Below are positions 39,201 to 49,950 of a stretch of DNA of 64,000 nucleotides, in pieces. The translations under genes and the position numbers were made by a program. The DNA is from Rostratula benghalensis (taxonomy: Eukaryota > Chordata > Aves > Charadriiformes > Rostratulidae), in contig VXAI01000114.1 in the NCBI GenBank assembly GCA_013399305.1, forward strand, positions 1,504,188 through 1,568,187. The letters are read 5' to 3'. Numbering within the stretch: position 1 is the first letter of the stretch; the number at the start of each line of letters is the position of its first letter. The notes under the pieces are model-generated. The model made no database searches. It had not been told where the DNA came from and was given only the letters and a program-made list of their open reading frames with translations.

Positions 39201-41940
39201 GGTGGACTCTGATCTTATTCCAAGCCTTCCTACAAATCAAGCTGTCCTGCGCTCAGGTGATGCAATACAAAACTCCTGCCTACCATCCTGAACTAATGAG
39301 ATGTGGGACATTATGGACCAAAGGGTCCAAAATATGAGCGGTCAGCAAAGAGACAGTGCAAATGCCACAAGGTAAGAGGATAATGAATATTGATTGCAGG
39401 TGGCCCCAAGGAGCTATCGTCTACATCCGGTCCCCAGAGTATGACAGTATTGATATCAGTGGCATAGGCAGCTGTCAGTGCCATATAAGCAAGGTTTCGG
39501 CTGAGGGCCATGCTGCAAGAGGTTAGCACCTGGTAGAGGACACAGAGAGAGAGCCCAGTGCTGTAGCTGCTCCCACACAGCTGGGCTCAGCAGGGGAGGG
39601 TGCGGGACCTGCTTTTCTCACAGTGAATCTGTTGGTTTGCTGGTGCAAGGCTGTGTCTAGAACCTCCTTTCCATAGTCTGAAATCACCAGGCTTCAAGCT
39701 TCCCTGGGAAAAGGTAAATCCCACCTCTGAGGCCATGAAGGCACAGCGTTTCCTTGATTGAGTCTGGCCTCGGCTGGGACCAGTAAAAAACTGTGAGGGA
39801 ATCCTGAATAATTGCACTGGATTAAAGCAAAAGGGCTTTGGTGCTTTTCTAAGTAAGTGAATTCCACTTCATGCTAATAGTATGGAAAAAGGGTAAATTA
39901 GATGTATAGATTTCTTATTTAAGAGAGCTCTGCTGGACAGATGAAGCCAAGAAGTAAGGATGTGTGCCTCTCCACCTTCCAGAAAATAATTAAGATCTCT
40001 GCCAAGGCCTGCTACTTCAGGATCCCTCAATGCATGATTAAGTTGAAGTATTAGTGACCTGAAGGAAAAAGGAAGAGGAGGAGGAAAGGAAGCAGCTGCC
40101 CAGTCTTCTCCACTGAGTGGAAGTCAGCACTGGCTGAGACACAGTAACTCCATTGACTAAGGAAAATAAATATGCATTCATTCAGAAGATTATCTAATCA
40201 GTCTAGGTCTAGATATTAGGTCAGTAGATTACCGCAGTGTACCCACCGGTCTCAGCAAGCCCTGCATCTCCAAGAAGAAACAAATTAAGAACATGCACAT
40301 TCCAGGATTTCAGCATTTACAGTCCTCATCATAGCCAAAAAGCAAAAGCTGGGTGTAAAACTGTCTCTCTATAGCCAAATTACACACAAAGCATGTTGTA
40401 AATCAGCTTCACCCCAGGGAAGGTAAGCTGTAAACTACCTATCATTTTACACAGCTATGTATAACCATCATGGTGGAGGAAGCCTGAAAAGGTCAAGAGA
40501 TTTTTCTAAACTACCTACATCTCCGGAGTAGCTCAAGAAGCCATGTAATCTAAGGTCCTCGGATAGTATCTCTGCTGTTTTTTTCCTTATGGAAACTAAT
40601 ATGTATCTTTCTATCTGCCTTCAGCTGAATTAAACACATCCCAGCATCTCTAGAGCAGAAGCACTTAGACAGATGCACTCCTCCTTACACTCTTCTGGGG
40701 GAAAGAATACATAACGGAGCCCTCAGCTGACAATTTGGGAGGCCTGCCACTAGTTTTTGCCATCAGTTATTTTTCAACTGATTCAAAGATAACACCAGGG
40801 CTGAAAGCTTGTGGCTACTTCTTTTGGGGAAAACAGTCTAAACATTTCCTCTTAAGCCTGGGGATTACTCCAAAGTTTCGAACAACCTACGTTAGTCCTA
40901 CTCAAAATAAAAAAAAATAAATTATTTTTTGTAATATTTGGAGGCCCATGTTCCTTCCCAAAAATAAATATGCAAATGAAATTGCAGTGCAACTGACTGA
41001 AACTTTATGTAATTGTTCCAGGTTCATAAACATTTCATGAACTCAGATTAAATTTCAATTACAATGCAAGCACTTCCATGAGCGGCAGAATGAAAGACTC
41101 CAGTTCTCTTTGTGCTCATAGTTAGATTCCCTGGGACCTCAGGAGGTGCAAAACTCCAAGGCAAAGTGCTTTCCCAGGTGGAACTTTCTCTGTCCTGCAA
41201 GGACTCTTGTTACCCAAGAAGCTTTTCCCGCACTGGGAACAAAAGCACATCTTCCCTTGTTACCAGTTTCCACAAAGTTTATGGGAACTGGCCACCAGTT
41301 CAGTACCGATAGGGCACAGCCCAACACAGATATAAAATACACACAGAGAGGTGTGATCACATAACATGTATTTACAAACGGGATAAAGTCTAGATTCTCT
41401 TGGGTGTAGACAGAACCAGCAATAGGGAAAGGCCAAGGCTACTGGGCAAGGATTAATGTAAGACTCAGTAGTGAACCATTAGTGACTCTGTTGTTTTGTC
41501 ACAGAAAAGATTTTGTCCCCTGGCTCCTGGCTAACCTGCCCTCTATAGCACCTGCCTAGCTTTCCATCTGGTTTAGCCAAAATTCTTTCACCCCTCGTAT
41601 ACTGCTGCTTTCTCTCTTTCAGCCATTGCTGAGATCACCTCCTGCATTGTCTGCTCTGATCCCCTTGCTAATTTTCATCAGCGACAGCATTCACAGCTGG
41701 TTCCATTGGTCCTGGGAGGGTAGGCAGACCCTACCCAGCCTCTGATTTCCATTCCCTCAGCTCTTCCCAATCCCTTCACCTCACTTCTGGCAGATTAGGG
41801 CTCTTCCGCTGTGCTCACAGTGCCCCCTGTCCCAGGACAGGTCTCTTTCCTTTCCAGTCTGTTAAAATCCTTGTCTCCAGGAAGTGGATCATGACTTCTT
41901 GTTACCCCAGATGTTGTATCAGTGCCTCACATTGTGCTTG

Positions 41941-42060
41941 TTTGTCATCTTTTCTTTGTACGTTCCTTTCAGCAGTGAATACAGCTTATTTGTGTTGCAC
42001 ACAGTGCCATGCAAATTTAGGGCACTATTTTAATGCATGATAAATAATTACTATAATTAA
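41941..42060 (+). mobile_element. Possible 3' tail of an ancient SINE/LINE (MIR/L2-like)
   Basis: The order of elements resembles old amniote SINE/L2 tails: a 'tgtcttttctttgtac' block, then GTTGCACACAGTGCCATGCA (compare 'gcctagcacagtgcctggcaca'), then a TAGGGCACTA block and an A/T-rich TGATAAATAATTACTATAAT end (compare 'gcgctataaataataataa'). Individual matches are weak, but the order is suggestive. Confidence 0.35.
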
Positions 42061-43198
42061 CAGAAAAACAAAATGCCTCCTGGCAATTTGTCAGGACTAG
42101 ACACCTCTTTCCCTGCCAGATATTTTCATATGTATGACATGTACGTATAAGATCCCTCTTGCCTCTGTGTAGGGACATGCATCTCCCATTAGCAGTAATG
42201 GGAATTATGTGTGTTCACTGAGGGGAGACTGTAGTTTACCCTGGCTGGGGTGCTATGTTAGTTGTGCTTTATTGGATCATATGGAGCATGCCAAATAAAA
42301 AGCACCTTTCTATCTTCATTGTTCAAAGAGAAATGTATAGGAAACTCCTGTACACAATCATGCTTTTAATTAAGTGTTATTTGTAGGTGCTATTTCTCTG
42401 CAATTTCCTACAGCTATATCAAAAATAATCTGCAAAATAAAGTGATTAGGGATAAAAACTAGCTAGAGTTACCAGACTGATGAGAAATTTAAAAAAATGA
42501 GCAATTTTAATAAACCACATTTTGAAACTATAAACATCCTTGTATGGATAGACGCTGCACTGCGAAATACTGAACTTCATTTCACTATCAATTTTCTGAT
42601 TCATCTGAAGAAGTTCATTATCTGTTAAATTGAAGGCAAGCCTCCCACAGAGGAATGCTATCTAAAGATGGATGTGTTTGTGTGTGAAAGGATAGCCTTT
42701 CTTAGCTGTTTATCAAAAAAAGGCATTCATGGACTAGTTACTACACCTCACTACTTTGTAAATATAAAGTACAATACATACATACAATCACATGACAGTG
42801 GTTTATTTTTGTCATCTGGTTGTGACACGTTAATACAAATTTAGTCCAAGCATCCAAAGTTATGCTGCTAGGAATGTTGCCATCTGGTTTTAATGAATAT
42901 CTGGGGTCCATTTTTCAGTTAAGCTTTTCTTATTGTGTTTGTGTGTTGCTTTTTCCAAGCTATCTGCATAATTGCTTAAAGATTTTACTGCAAAATTAAT
43001 ATCCTCACTGTGAATGAGGGAGAAGGGCAAAAACCAGGATGACAAAGGCTGAAATGAGGTGAAAGGCAAATTCAATTTTTCCTTGCACCATAGAAACCTC
43101 GTCAGGACTAGCTTTATCTGGTAATCCACATTTAAACTTTAACCTGTAGGGGGGCTCTTTGTGTTAGTTAATGTAAGCATAAAAAGAGTCTGAACCAC

Positions 43199-43209
43199 TA
43201 ATCAGATTA
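43199..43209. promoter_or_regulatory. Candidate paired-class homeodomain dimer site (P3)
   Basis: TAATCAGATTA is a perfect TAAT-N3-ATTA palindromic P3 site, the form bound by paired-class homeodomain dimers. The next bases continue as ATCAT, giving further homeodomain-like half sites. Such 11-mers occur by chance, and the surrounding conservation is unknown. Confidence 0.25.
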
Positions 43210-44964
43210 ATCATATTTTGTGAGACTCAAAAGCTTCATTAAAAGGACCTCGTTTCCAAGCTACACATTTCAGAAAGGGGAAAAAAAGTTGGCTATGAAA
43301 AGGAAAGAGTAACACTGAAATTCAAAAAGACACAGACTGTGTGTCTCCTGGAATTAAACCAAACAGAGTTAAGAACTGGAACAACATCCACCTTCATAAA
43401 ATACACCTTGACGATGCCAAAACAATTAGGACATTTTACTATTAAAATTATGCATTCCCTATGTTTACAGAGCTTTATCTTACGCACTAGAGAGAGCTAG
43501 TTATTAGATAAATAGAATAAATGTCTTTCCTTTCCTCATATTTATGGAAGTCTGCCTCTCCACTGAAGCAATCATATTTCCTAAGGAATTCGGGTAACCC
43601 CTCAGAGACAAAAAAATGTGAACTTCAGAAGAACTAGAATCTATCATCTGCAGTTAAATTATTTGCATTCATGCAAGAAACACCACGGTTCCCTAAAGAG
43701 CACGAAAGTGAAAGGCCACTCTCCCAAGTTGGCACAGCATTATGCTCTCTTTCAAAAACAAAAGAATAGCTCTATTTTTAATAAACAAATGGTTTGACAC
43801 AAATGAAGCTTCAGTGAGCATCGGTGAAGCTCACGCACATGAAGCAAAACATGGTTTCAGATCAGGATCCCAACCCCAACATTTTCATCATGAAGTTCAA
43901 CAGGAACCATTTGCATTTAGGAGAATGTGAAACCCATTCACATCTCAGATTACCCAGTATTGTTCTGGAATTGGTGGGCCTCTGAAGTCAGGGTCCACTT
44001 TGAGGAAACAATGATGCAAGGGACGAACAAAGCTGAAAGTCTTATATTCAAAAGAGTATTCAATATTGAGCAAATAAACACTTTAAAACAGTTACATTCT
44101 CCCTAAAATGTCTTGTATTTAAGAGCTGGAGAGAGAAATCAAGAGATGACAGCACTGGGATCACTACTTGAAATACAGACTCACCTGTTTTCCAGCCATG
44201 GGACTGGGGAAGCAGAGTTGGCCTCACCTTTGTTTTCAAAGTGAGAAGGAGCACCCTCATGCGGCATCACAGCCAAACTGTTTGCTGATATTCCATCATT
44301 ATGCTTCCATTTTTCTTTTCCTGTAACTTGCCATGCTCTCTTCTTGTTTCTGCAAGCTGTATGGCCCTCTGTGTGACCTGTATTCAACGGTAAGTTAATT
44401 CCTGGACCATTCAGGTAACCTAAAATACATTTTTATGCACACATTGAATTATCCACTCTACAGGAGGTTATACACAAGTTAATAACTTTATAACTCTGTT
44501 TACAAGTATTGTCTATAATTGTATTGAGATTGTACTCCTTGGCAAAGTCAGTTGTGCCTAAAAGCACTGCTGATACCCTGGGTCAGGTGACAGCAGGTGA
44601 GGAATCTTCTGCAGTAAATGACCAGTCACCAAGTCACGAAGTTTTACCACAAGCTATCATTTTATGGCTATATTTCTGAGTGTGTGCCATCCTGTGCCCT
44701 GAGGTCTTCACTGTGCCTTCATCCAACCAGGCAGCTGTCAAAATGGCCCTCAGCTCCATCCAGCACACATTCCCCAGCTTTCCCTTCCAAGGAAAAGGAG
44801 GGGAGAAAGGCCAGTGAATGCCAAGGTCTTGCTCCAGTGAGGAGCTGGGATGTGGCCAAGAACAGGCTCCCAGGTTCCTAGTGTAGATGTAGACCACAAT
44901 ACCATTGCATTTCTCAGAAAATATCACACAAATCTAAGTTATTTATGAGCTGACTTCAGCACAT

Positions 44965-45060
44965 GTTTGCACCACTGTAAATCTAGACCAACTGCACTGG
45001 CTAGGGCAGAATCCTTCTAAGTGCAAACCAACGCAATTTAAAGCAGAATCTAGCCCTTTA
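44965..45060. mobile_element. Ancient amniote repeat scrap (CCACTGTAAAT type)
   Basis: GCACCACTGTAAATCTAGAC followed by CAACTGCACTGG resembles 'acaccagtgtaaatcaggagtaactccactg', and the right end GCAGAATCTAGCCCTTTA resembles the 'gcagaatctggccctt' ending of the same ancient repeat. Class unassigned; old and non-coding. Confidence 0.5.
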
Positions 45061-45260
45061 TTTTGATAATAAGAAATGCAACCCTAAAAACACAGACACA
45101 GACAATTTTGTGTGAAGACAAAGAGAACAGTTCATAGGTCTGACCCAAAGCCAGGAATTTAAATGATCCAAGTCTAACTCCAAAAAATGAGGTTTTTGAG
45201 TTGCAGACATGAAGAGAAAGGACTGGGATGCATTAGTACTATTGACCACCATTTTGTATT

Positions 45261-45325
45261 GGGCCAGGTTCTCTCAGCCTTCCTGATAGTGTCTCACCTC
45301 GTTTTATGACAATTCCAGTGGCATC
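45261..45325. mobile_element. Ancient amniote repeat scrap (GGGCCAGGTTCTCTCAGCCTT type)
   Basis: GGGCCAGGTTCTCTCAGCC, then GTCTCACCTCGTTTTATGAC and CCAGTGGCAT, follow in order the phrases 'gggccagattctcagcctt', 'agtagcaccttactttatga' and 'cccagtgacttcagtgg' of an ancient amniote repeat. It is only 200 bp from the previous scrap and may be part of one broken element. Confidence 0.5.
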
Positions 45326-45635
45326 TATCCACTCCCAGATTTTATTTCCATGCAGCACAAACAGCTATAGTAAAAAATATCCCCTATTGGCTTGTCATCT
45401 GAGCTGTGGTACTTCCCAGTCCATAACAGGGCAGAGTCAAAGGGATTAGTTTTCAGCACTGCTGTCCCTCTGCTAAAACTGCTGGAGATGGTTTAAGCCA
45501 ACCTGCTTGCCTTCACCCTGTGCTGAATCGGGGCTGTTCCCATGCCAAATACACTCTCTTTAGCTGAGGTTAATTAATAGCTGTGGGGAAGCAAACTAGT
45601 GCAGCTGTTCTGACTATGCTTGGGACACGTTTCTT

Positions 45636-45710
45636 ATTTCATAGATTGGGAAACTGAGTCTGAAAGACATAAAAAATCCCATGTCTGTGCCCACAGAAGT
45701 TTGTGGTGGA
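45636..45710 (-). mobile_element. MIR-type SINE remnant
   Basis: ATAGATTGGGAAACTGAGTC, then GACATAAAAAATCCCATGTC and GTGCCCACAGAAGTTTGTGG, track the reverse-complement MIR core over about 75 bp ('acagatgggaaactgaggcacagagacattaagtgacttgcccaaggtcacacaggaagtctgtggcag' in outline). This is the longest MIR-like match in the window. Confidence 0.5.
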
Positions 45711-48609
45711 TGACCCTCGCAGAACCAGTCTTTGACCTCCATGTCAGCAGTCCTTCCTCCTGCCTGGATGTTGTTTGCTCTTCAGCCATGGACAGAGCAG
45801 GCAGCACCAGTTGTCCCTGCAAGCAGTGCTATGGGGGTGGCAGAGCACCAGGCTCACCTGCTCCCTGCCCAGCATGCTGGCAACTCAAGGGAGCATGCTC
45901 ATTTCCCAAGAGATGGAACTACAGTGGCACAGCAGCAAACATGTTCAGCAATGGAGTTCAAAGGCTGGGAGGATTCAGCTTATACTCACCAGCTCACACA
46001 AAATATATTCAATAATTTATTTTCCCTCCATCTTAATTCTAGGCACAGGTAATGGTATATTGAAACCATATATAAAACCAGACAACTCTGAAACAAGCTA
46101 AAACATTAGCTTTAGTTTTTCAGCCAGAATGATGACTAGTGTCTAGTGAACATACATTTCATGGTGAGTTTTTACAAAAATCTTGAGAACATGTTTATAA
46201 TCATTTATGAATGTCTGACCTTGCCTTGCTTTAAATTTGTGGGTCTGTTAAAATTCAAGCAACTCCTGAGATGGTTGTCTAAGTTGGATGAGGTCCACGT
46301 ACTCTGAGCTGCATTGTGTCACTTCTCTCTGCTCTGTCCAGAACAGACTGCTCATTTCAGAACAGATTTTTCCTTTTTAAAAAACCCCCACGCAATATAT
46401 ATGGAAAAACCCCCAAACAACCCTCCCCCCAGGTTTTATTTCCATAACTGTTAGTGAAACTATTTTAATAAGTAGTACTAACCTTATAAATTCCAAAGAA
46501 AGGCAGCAATGGAATGCCCACCAGTGATGCCCACAGGAAAGCAGTAGATCGAGAGCTTTTACCACTTCAAATAAAAGTTTCGGTTCTGCAAAGAGAAAAT
46601 CCCCTCTTTTCTGTAGTTCCAAACTCTAGAGATCATTAGGTAGGTAAAGCAAGTTTCTGATCTTTTGATCATTCACAACTCTTTGGAAAGAAGTTTCCCA
46701 CAAGGCTCAGGATGCTCTAAGTCACATTTGTTTCTGTTCTCCAGCCTCCCTCTCTCCAAGTTAAAACTCATGCAGAACAAAAGAGCACTGCTGAGCTCAG
46801 CAGCATCGCGAAGGAGGAATCTGTGGCACCCTAAGGCCTGTTTGTATAAAAATGTGTAATGTTACCAAGAAAATGGAGTGGGAAAACACTCCCATGACTG
46901 CATGGTAGGGCTTCACGCCTGTGAGGCATGTGTGAAGATAGCTTCACACCTAGGAGTATTGCACAGAGTCTGACCCTCATCTCTTCTCTGAGATCTTAAA
47001 TGATGTTCCACCTGGGGACACAACTATAAACATTTTTGCACTTAGAGAGCAATAAAAAGAGAACACATGGGATAGGTTAAATTTGCAGCTTTTCTCTACA
47101 TTATAAATAATGAGGATGCATTTTTCCCTTCCTCCTCCTGACAGCCACCTTCTGGTCCCTTGTTCCTGCTGCACTACCATCTAAACACTCCTATCCCCAG
47201 TCCTTTAAGTACCTGGTTTAAGCATCTAATATACTTTGGGACACAAAATGTCACATGGAAAACTCCTACAGGGAGTAAAATTAGCTCTCTTGTCTGTCTG
47301 GCTGCCCCAAACACAGCAAGGAAATCCCATCCTTTAAAATTCCTAATACCTATGACTGCATGGGGAACTGCAAAATCTTCCATATCACTCAGTGAGATTC
47401 TACAGAGAAAGTTTAAACCCTACACACTTGCCTACATTGGGTCTGAATACATATAATGGACAAAAATAGAGAAAAATACTGTTCCTTGAGCATCAAAAAA
47501 AGATTTGGAGGGAAACAGAGAATACAAAAGATCAGGACAGGTCCCTAAATTATCTGGATGCAATATGAACCAGCCTCCAGTCGTGTGGATTTCTGTTTAC
47601 CCTTGCAAATCAGAGGAGGCATTGCACCAGAGAATATGTTGGTTTGCTATATTTCAGAATGTTATTTCAGCTGGACAAACTATGAGCAGTTTTGCAGCTG
47701 CAAACAGGTATAATGTTTTAAGTTTTTAGTGACAAAGTGGCATTGTATCCTTAAGACTTATATTGCTATGGTATAGCATTTTATTCAGATGATCAGAGTA
47801 ATAAAAGAATAGTTTTCTATTGCCTGAATTGCTGTTGAACCATACAGCCCATTTCTCTATCTCTAAATGAAGAGAAATAAGGTATTTTTCCAGTGTTCAG
47901 CACCAATAGCGTGCTTTTAGAATGTTTCCTGTTATGGACCCATCTGCATCCTGTTCCACTGTTTCTGCACAAGGGAAAGAGAATCAGAACTGCACAATAA
48001 CGGAGAAGGGACAAAGAAATTACTCCCAGTATTTCCCCCATTCCTAACATGAAAACAGATTTCTAAATATTATCACCTACCATCTCATTTGAGAGGCTGC
48101 ACTTCACCAGCGATGAGAGAATTTGCTCTATTGAAATCATAGTATGGGCACATTGCTAACTCGTGTTTGTGAGCTAGCATCTCCTAAATTACTGTTTTAT
48201 GACACAGTATTAGAAAAAGAAGGTTATACACAGTGAAACCTGATTTTAACTGGGAATGCAGTAGTCAATTTAGCAGGGAAATTTAGTCACTGAGGGAAAC
48301 ATGCTTTTTAAAGCCATATTGTCTAGAAGAACAGATTCAGAACTATCTTTCAGACTATCTTCTCGTGGGTCTTAATAACAGTGCTTCACAAACAGCTTTT
48401 TATAATGAAATAAGCATTAACCCAGGTGCATAGATTGCACACAGGCCTTAGCCACTATAGCACAATCCCACTCAGTTTATCACTTATAGTGCAACATCCC
48501 TGCTTTTAAATAGTTAAACCTCCCCATAACAGATTTGCTTGTAAATATATTACAGACTTAATACCATGCTTCACCTGTAGTTTGTATCTTCAACCCGCTG
48601 CATGCATGC

Positions 48610-48682
48610 AGAACTGAGGCCCCAAAAGGCTGAATGAGTTGTCTTAGACCTTAGAAATGATGGAGTTTTATTTATTTATTTA
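48610..48682 (-). mobile_element. Possible MIR-type SINE scrap plus (TTTA)n
   Basis: AGAACTGAGGCCCCAAAAGG then CTGAATGAGTTGTCTTAGAC resembles 'gaactgaggcacagaaaggctaagtgacttgccc' of reverse-complement MIR. It is followed at 48667-48682 by four perfect TTTA units, a short microsatellite. Confidence 0.38.
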
Positions 48683-49834
48683 TGATTCATCTCAGTTCTA
48701 CACACAGTTTCCGCAATAACAGAAACTAGGCAAAGCATAGTCTGCTCTGTTTGCCTGGCAATTCTCTTTTAAATGGATAGTGTTTATTTTGCATCTCCTT
48801 TCCTAAGTGTACAGTTTGAGACCATGTTAGGGTGGCTAAAACTAGGTGCTCAAGATTAGTGACATTTTGAAAACTTTCCCTAAAACTGTCCTCATTTTCA
48901 GTTTGGAAGTAAATAGTGGCTTCACAGTGCACCTGATGAGGCCAAGGTGCTGCGATCCCAGAGGTTAGTAGGCGAGCCCCCTCTCCCTCCTGTGCCACCA
49001 GTGCATTTCTCTACACTTCAGCAACAGAACAAGTGAGAGCTGTGCTTTGGCCTCCATGGGCCAGGAAAGGAACAACTTTTTCTTCTAGGAAAATATGCAT
49101 TTCTAAACTTAACAGGGCCCGTGACAGACTAAGCCAAAGACATTAATATCAATAGTAATAACTATGTGGCTTGGGTGAAAACGTGCTTAGTTTAGAACTA
49201 AAGATACAAAATGCTGCCTAAATATTGAATGTTAATACATTATAAGGGAGAAATACAGGCTGGGATCTAGAGGGCCCTTCGCTTACCCTTCCACAAGTAA
49301 CTCCCTCAGGTCTCCACATGGATCTTCGGTCTTCTTGAAACAATAATGACACAGATGAATTGTGAATTTTCCAGTAGTTTTACAATCGTTTGAAATGGAT
49401 GCAAATTATTTTGCAAAGTGATCCTGGGGAAAACACATAAACGATCTTCAACACAGCATAACCTTTAACAGAAAAACAAATACATTCCAGTGAAAACCAA
49501 CAACTTTACAGGCAGATATGAGCATTTATTTGTTCAGCTGGCTGGTGCTGGATCACCCACAAAAGAGTTTGGAGGGTCTCTGTGTAAGAACTGGGAAGTT
49601 TGGATTAGAAATGTGTCTGACTTAAGAGGGAGTTTTAAGCAATTAACTCTGCAAGCACACAAAAGTGAAGCACAAAGAAACACTAATGGGAAGAGATCAT
49701 TAATGCAATCCATCCACGTTCTCCATCTATACGCTCATTACCTGCTGAAAACATCAGTAGGATTTGCCTATATGAGGAAATGGACCAAAATAACTACTGC
49801 AGAATAAGCCATTCTTCAATAGCTCTCTGTTTGT

Positions 49835-49950
49835 CCCTGTGTGGACACTGTAGGAATAATTAGTGCACTTATTCTGTTCTAGAATAATCAGTGCACTAAT
49901 TATTCCAGACTAAAGTATCTTTTATTTCAAAACACTTTGTCCACAAGGGG
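49835..49950. mobile_element. Nested palindrome, probable small non-autonomous DNA transposon (MITE)
   Basis: A 16-bp perfect inverted repeat, GGAATAATTAGTGCAC at 49853-49868 and its exact reverse complement at 49891-49906, encloses a second 7-bp pair (TTATTCT at 49869-49875, AGAATAA at 49881-49887) around a 5-base loop, with only TCA unpaired. Further out, CCCTGTGTGGACA (49835-49847) pairs with TGTCCACAAGGGG (49938-49950) at 11 of 13 positions. Terminal inverted repeats with a GTGTGGACA-like end and AATAATT-rich interior resemble palindromic hAT-like MITEs known from turtles, crocodilians and birds (from memory). A spacer on the right arm (49907-49937) has no partner on the left, so the element would be rearranged or decayed. 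No transposase is present. An alternative is a conserved hairpin such as a palindromic ancient repeat or a small-RNA precursor. Confidence 0.5.

Larger units (their letters stand above)
25341..41940. other. Gene-free DNA with several conserved-looking blocks
   Basis: No supported gene. Besides the local duplications and low-complexity tracts, three blocks have complex, repeat-free sequence with scattered CG dinucleotides and homeodomain-like words, the look of vertebrate conserved non-coding elements: 28060-28640, 32455-32800 and 36590-36960. A perfect POU octamer ATGCAAAT lies at 40970-40977. A GC-richer patch at 32050-32340 is open in several frames on both strands, with no recognisable product. 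41515-41900 is pyrimidine-rich. Confidence 0.55.
42061..49834. other. Gene-free DNA rich in ancient repeat scraps
   Basis: Open frames at 45620-46101 overlap in three plus frames and include the MIR-like remnant, so they are not genes. A C-rich stretch with several C runs is at 46383-46431. The rest is unique AT-rich sequence in which I recognise nothing. Confidence 0.55.

Noticed and set aside
39400..39520. Exon-like stretch between a GATTGCAG acceptor-like and a CAAG/GTTTCG donor-like word
   Set aside because: The donor is weak, the minus strand is equally open, and no protein family is recognised.
45620..46101. Three overlapping plus-strand frames over 100 codons
   Set aside because: Overlap in all three frames and inclusion of a SINE remnant point to low stop-codon density, not genes.
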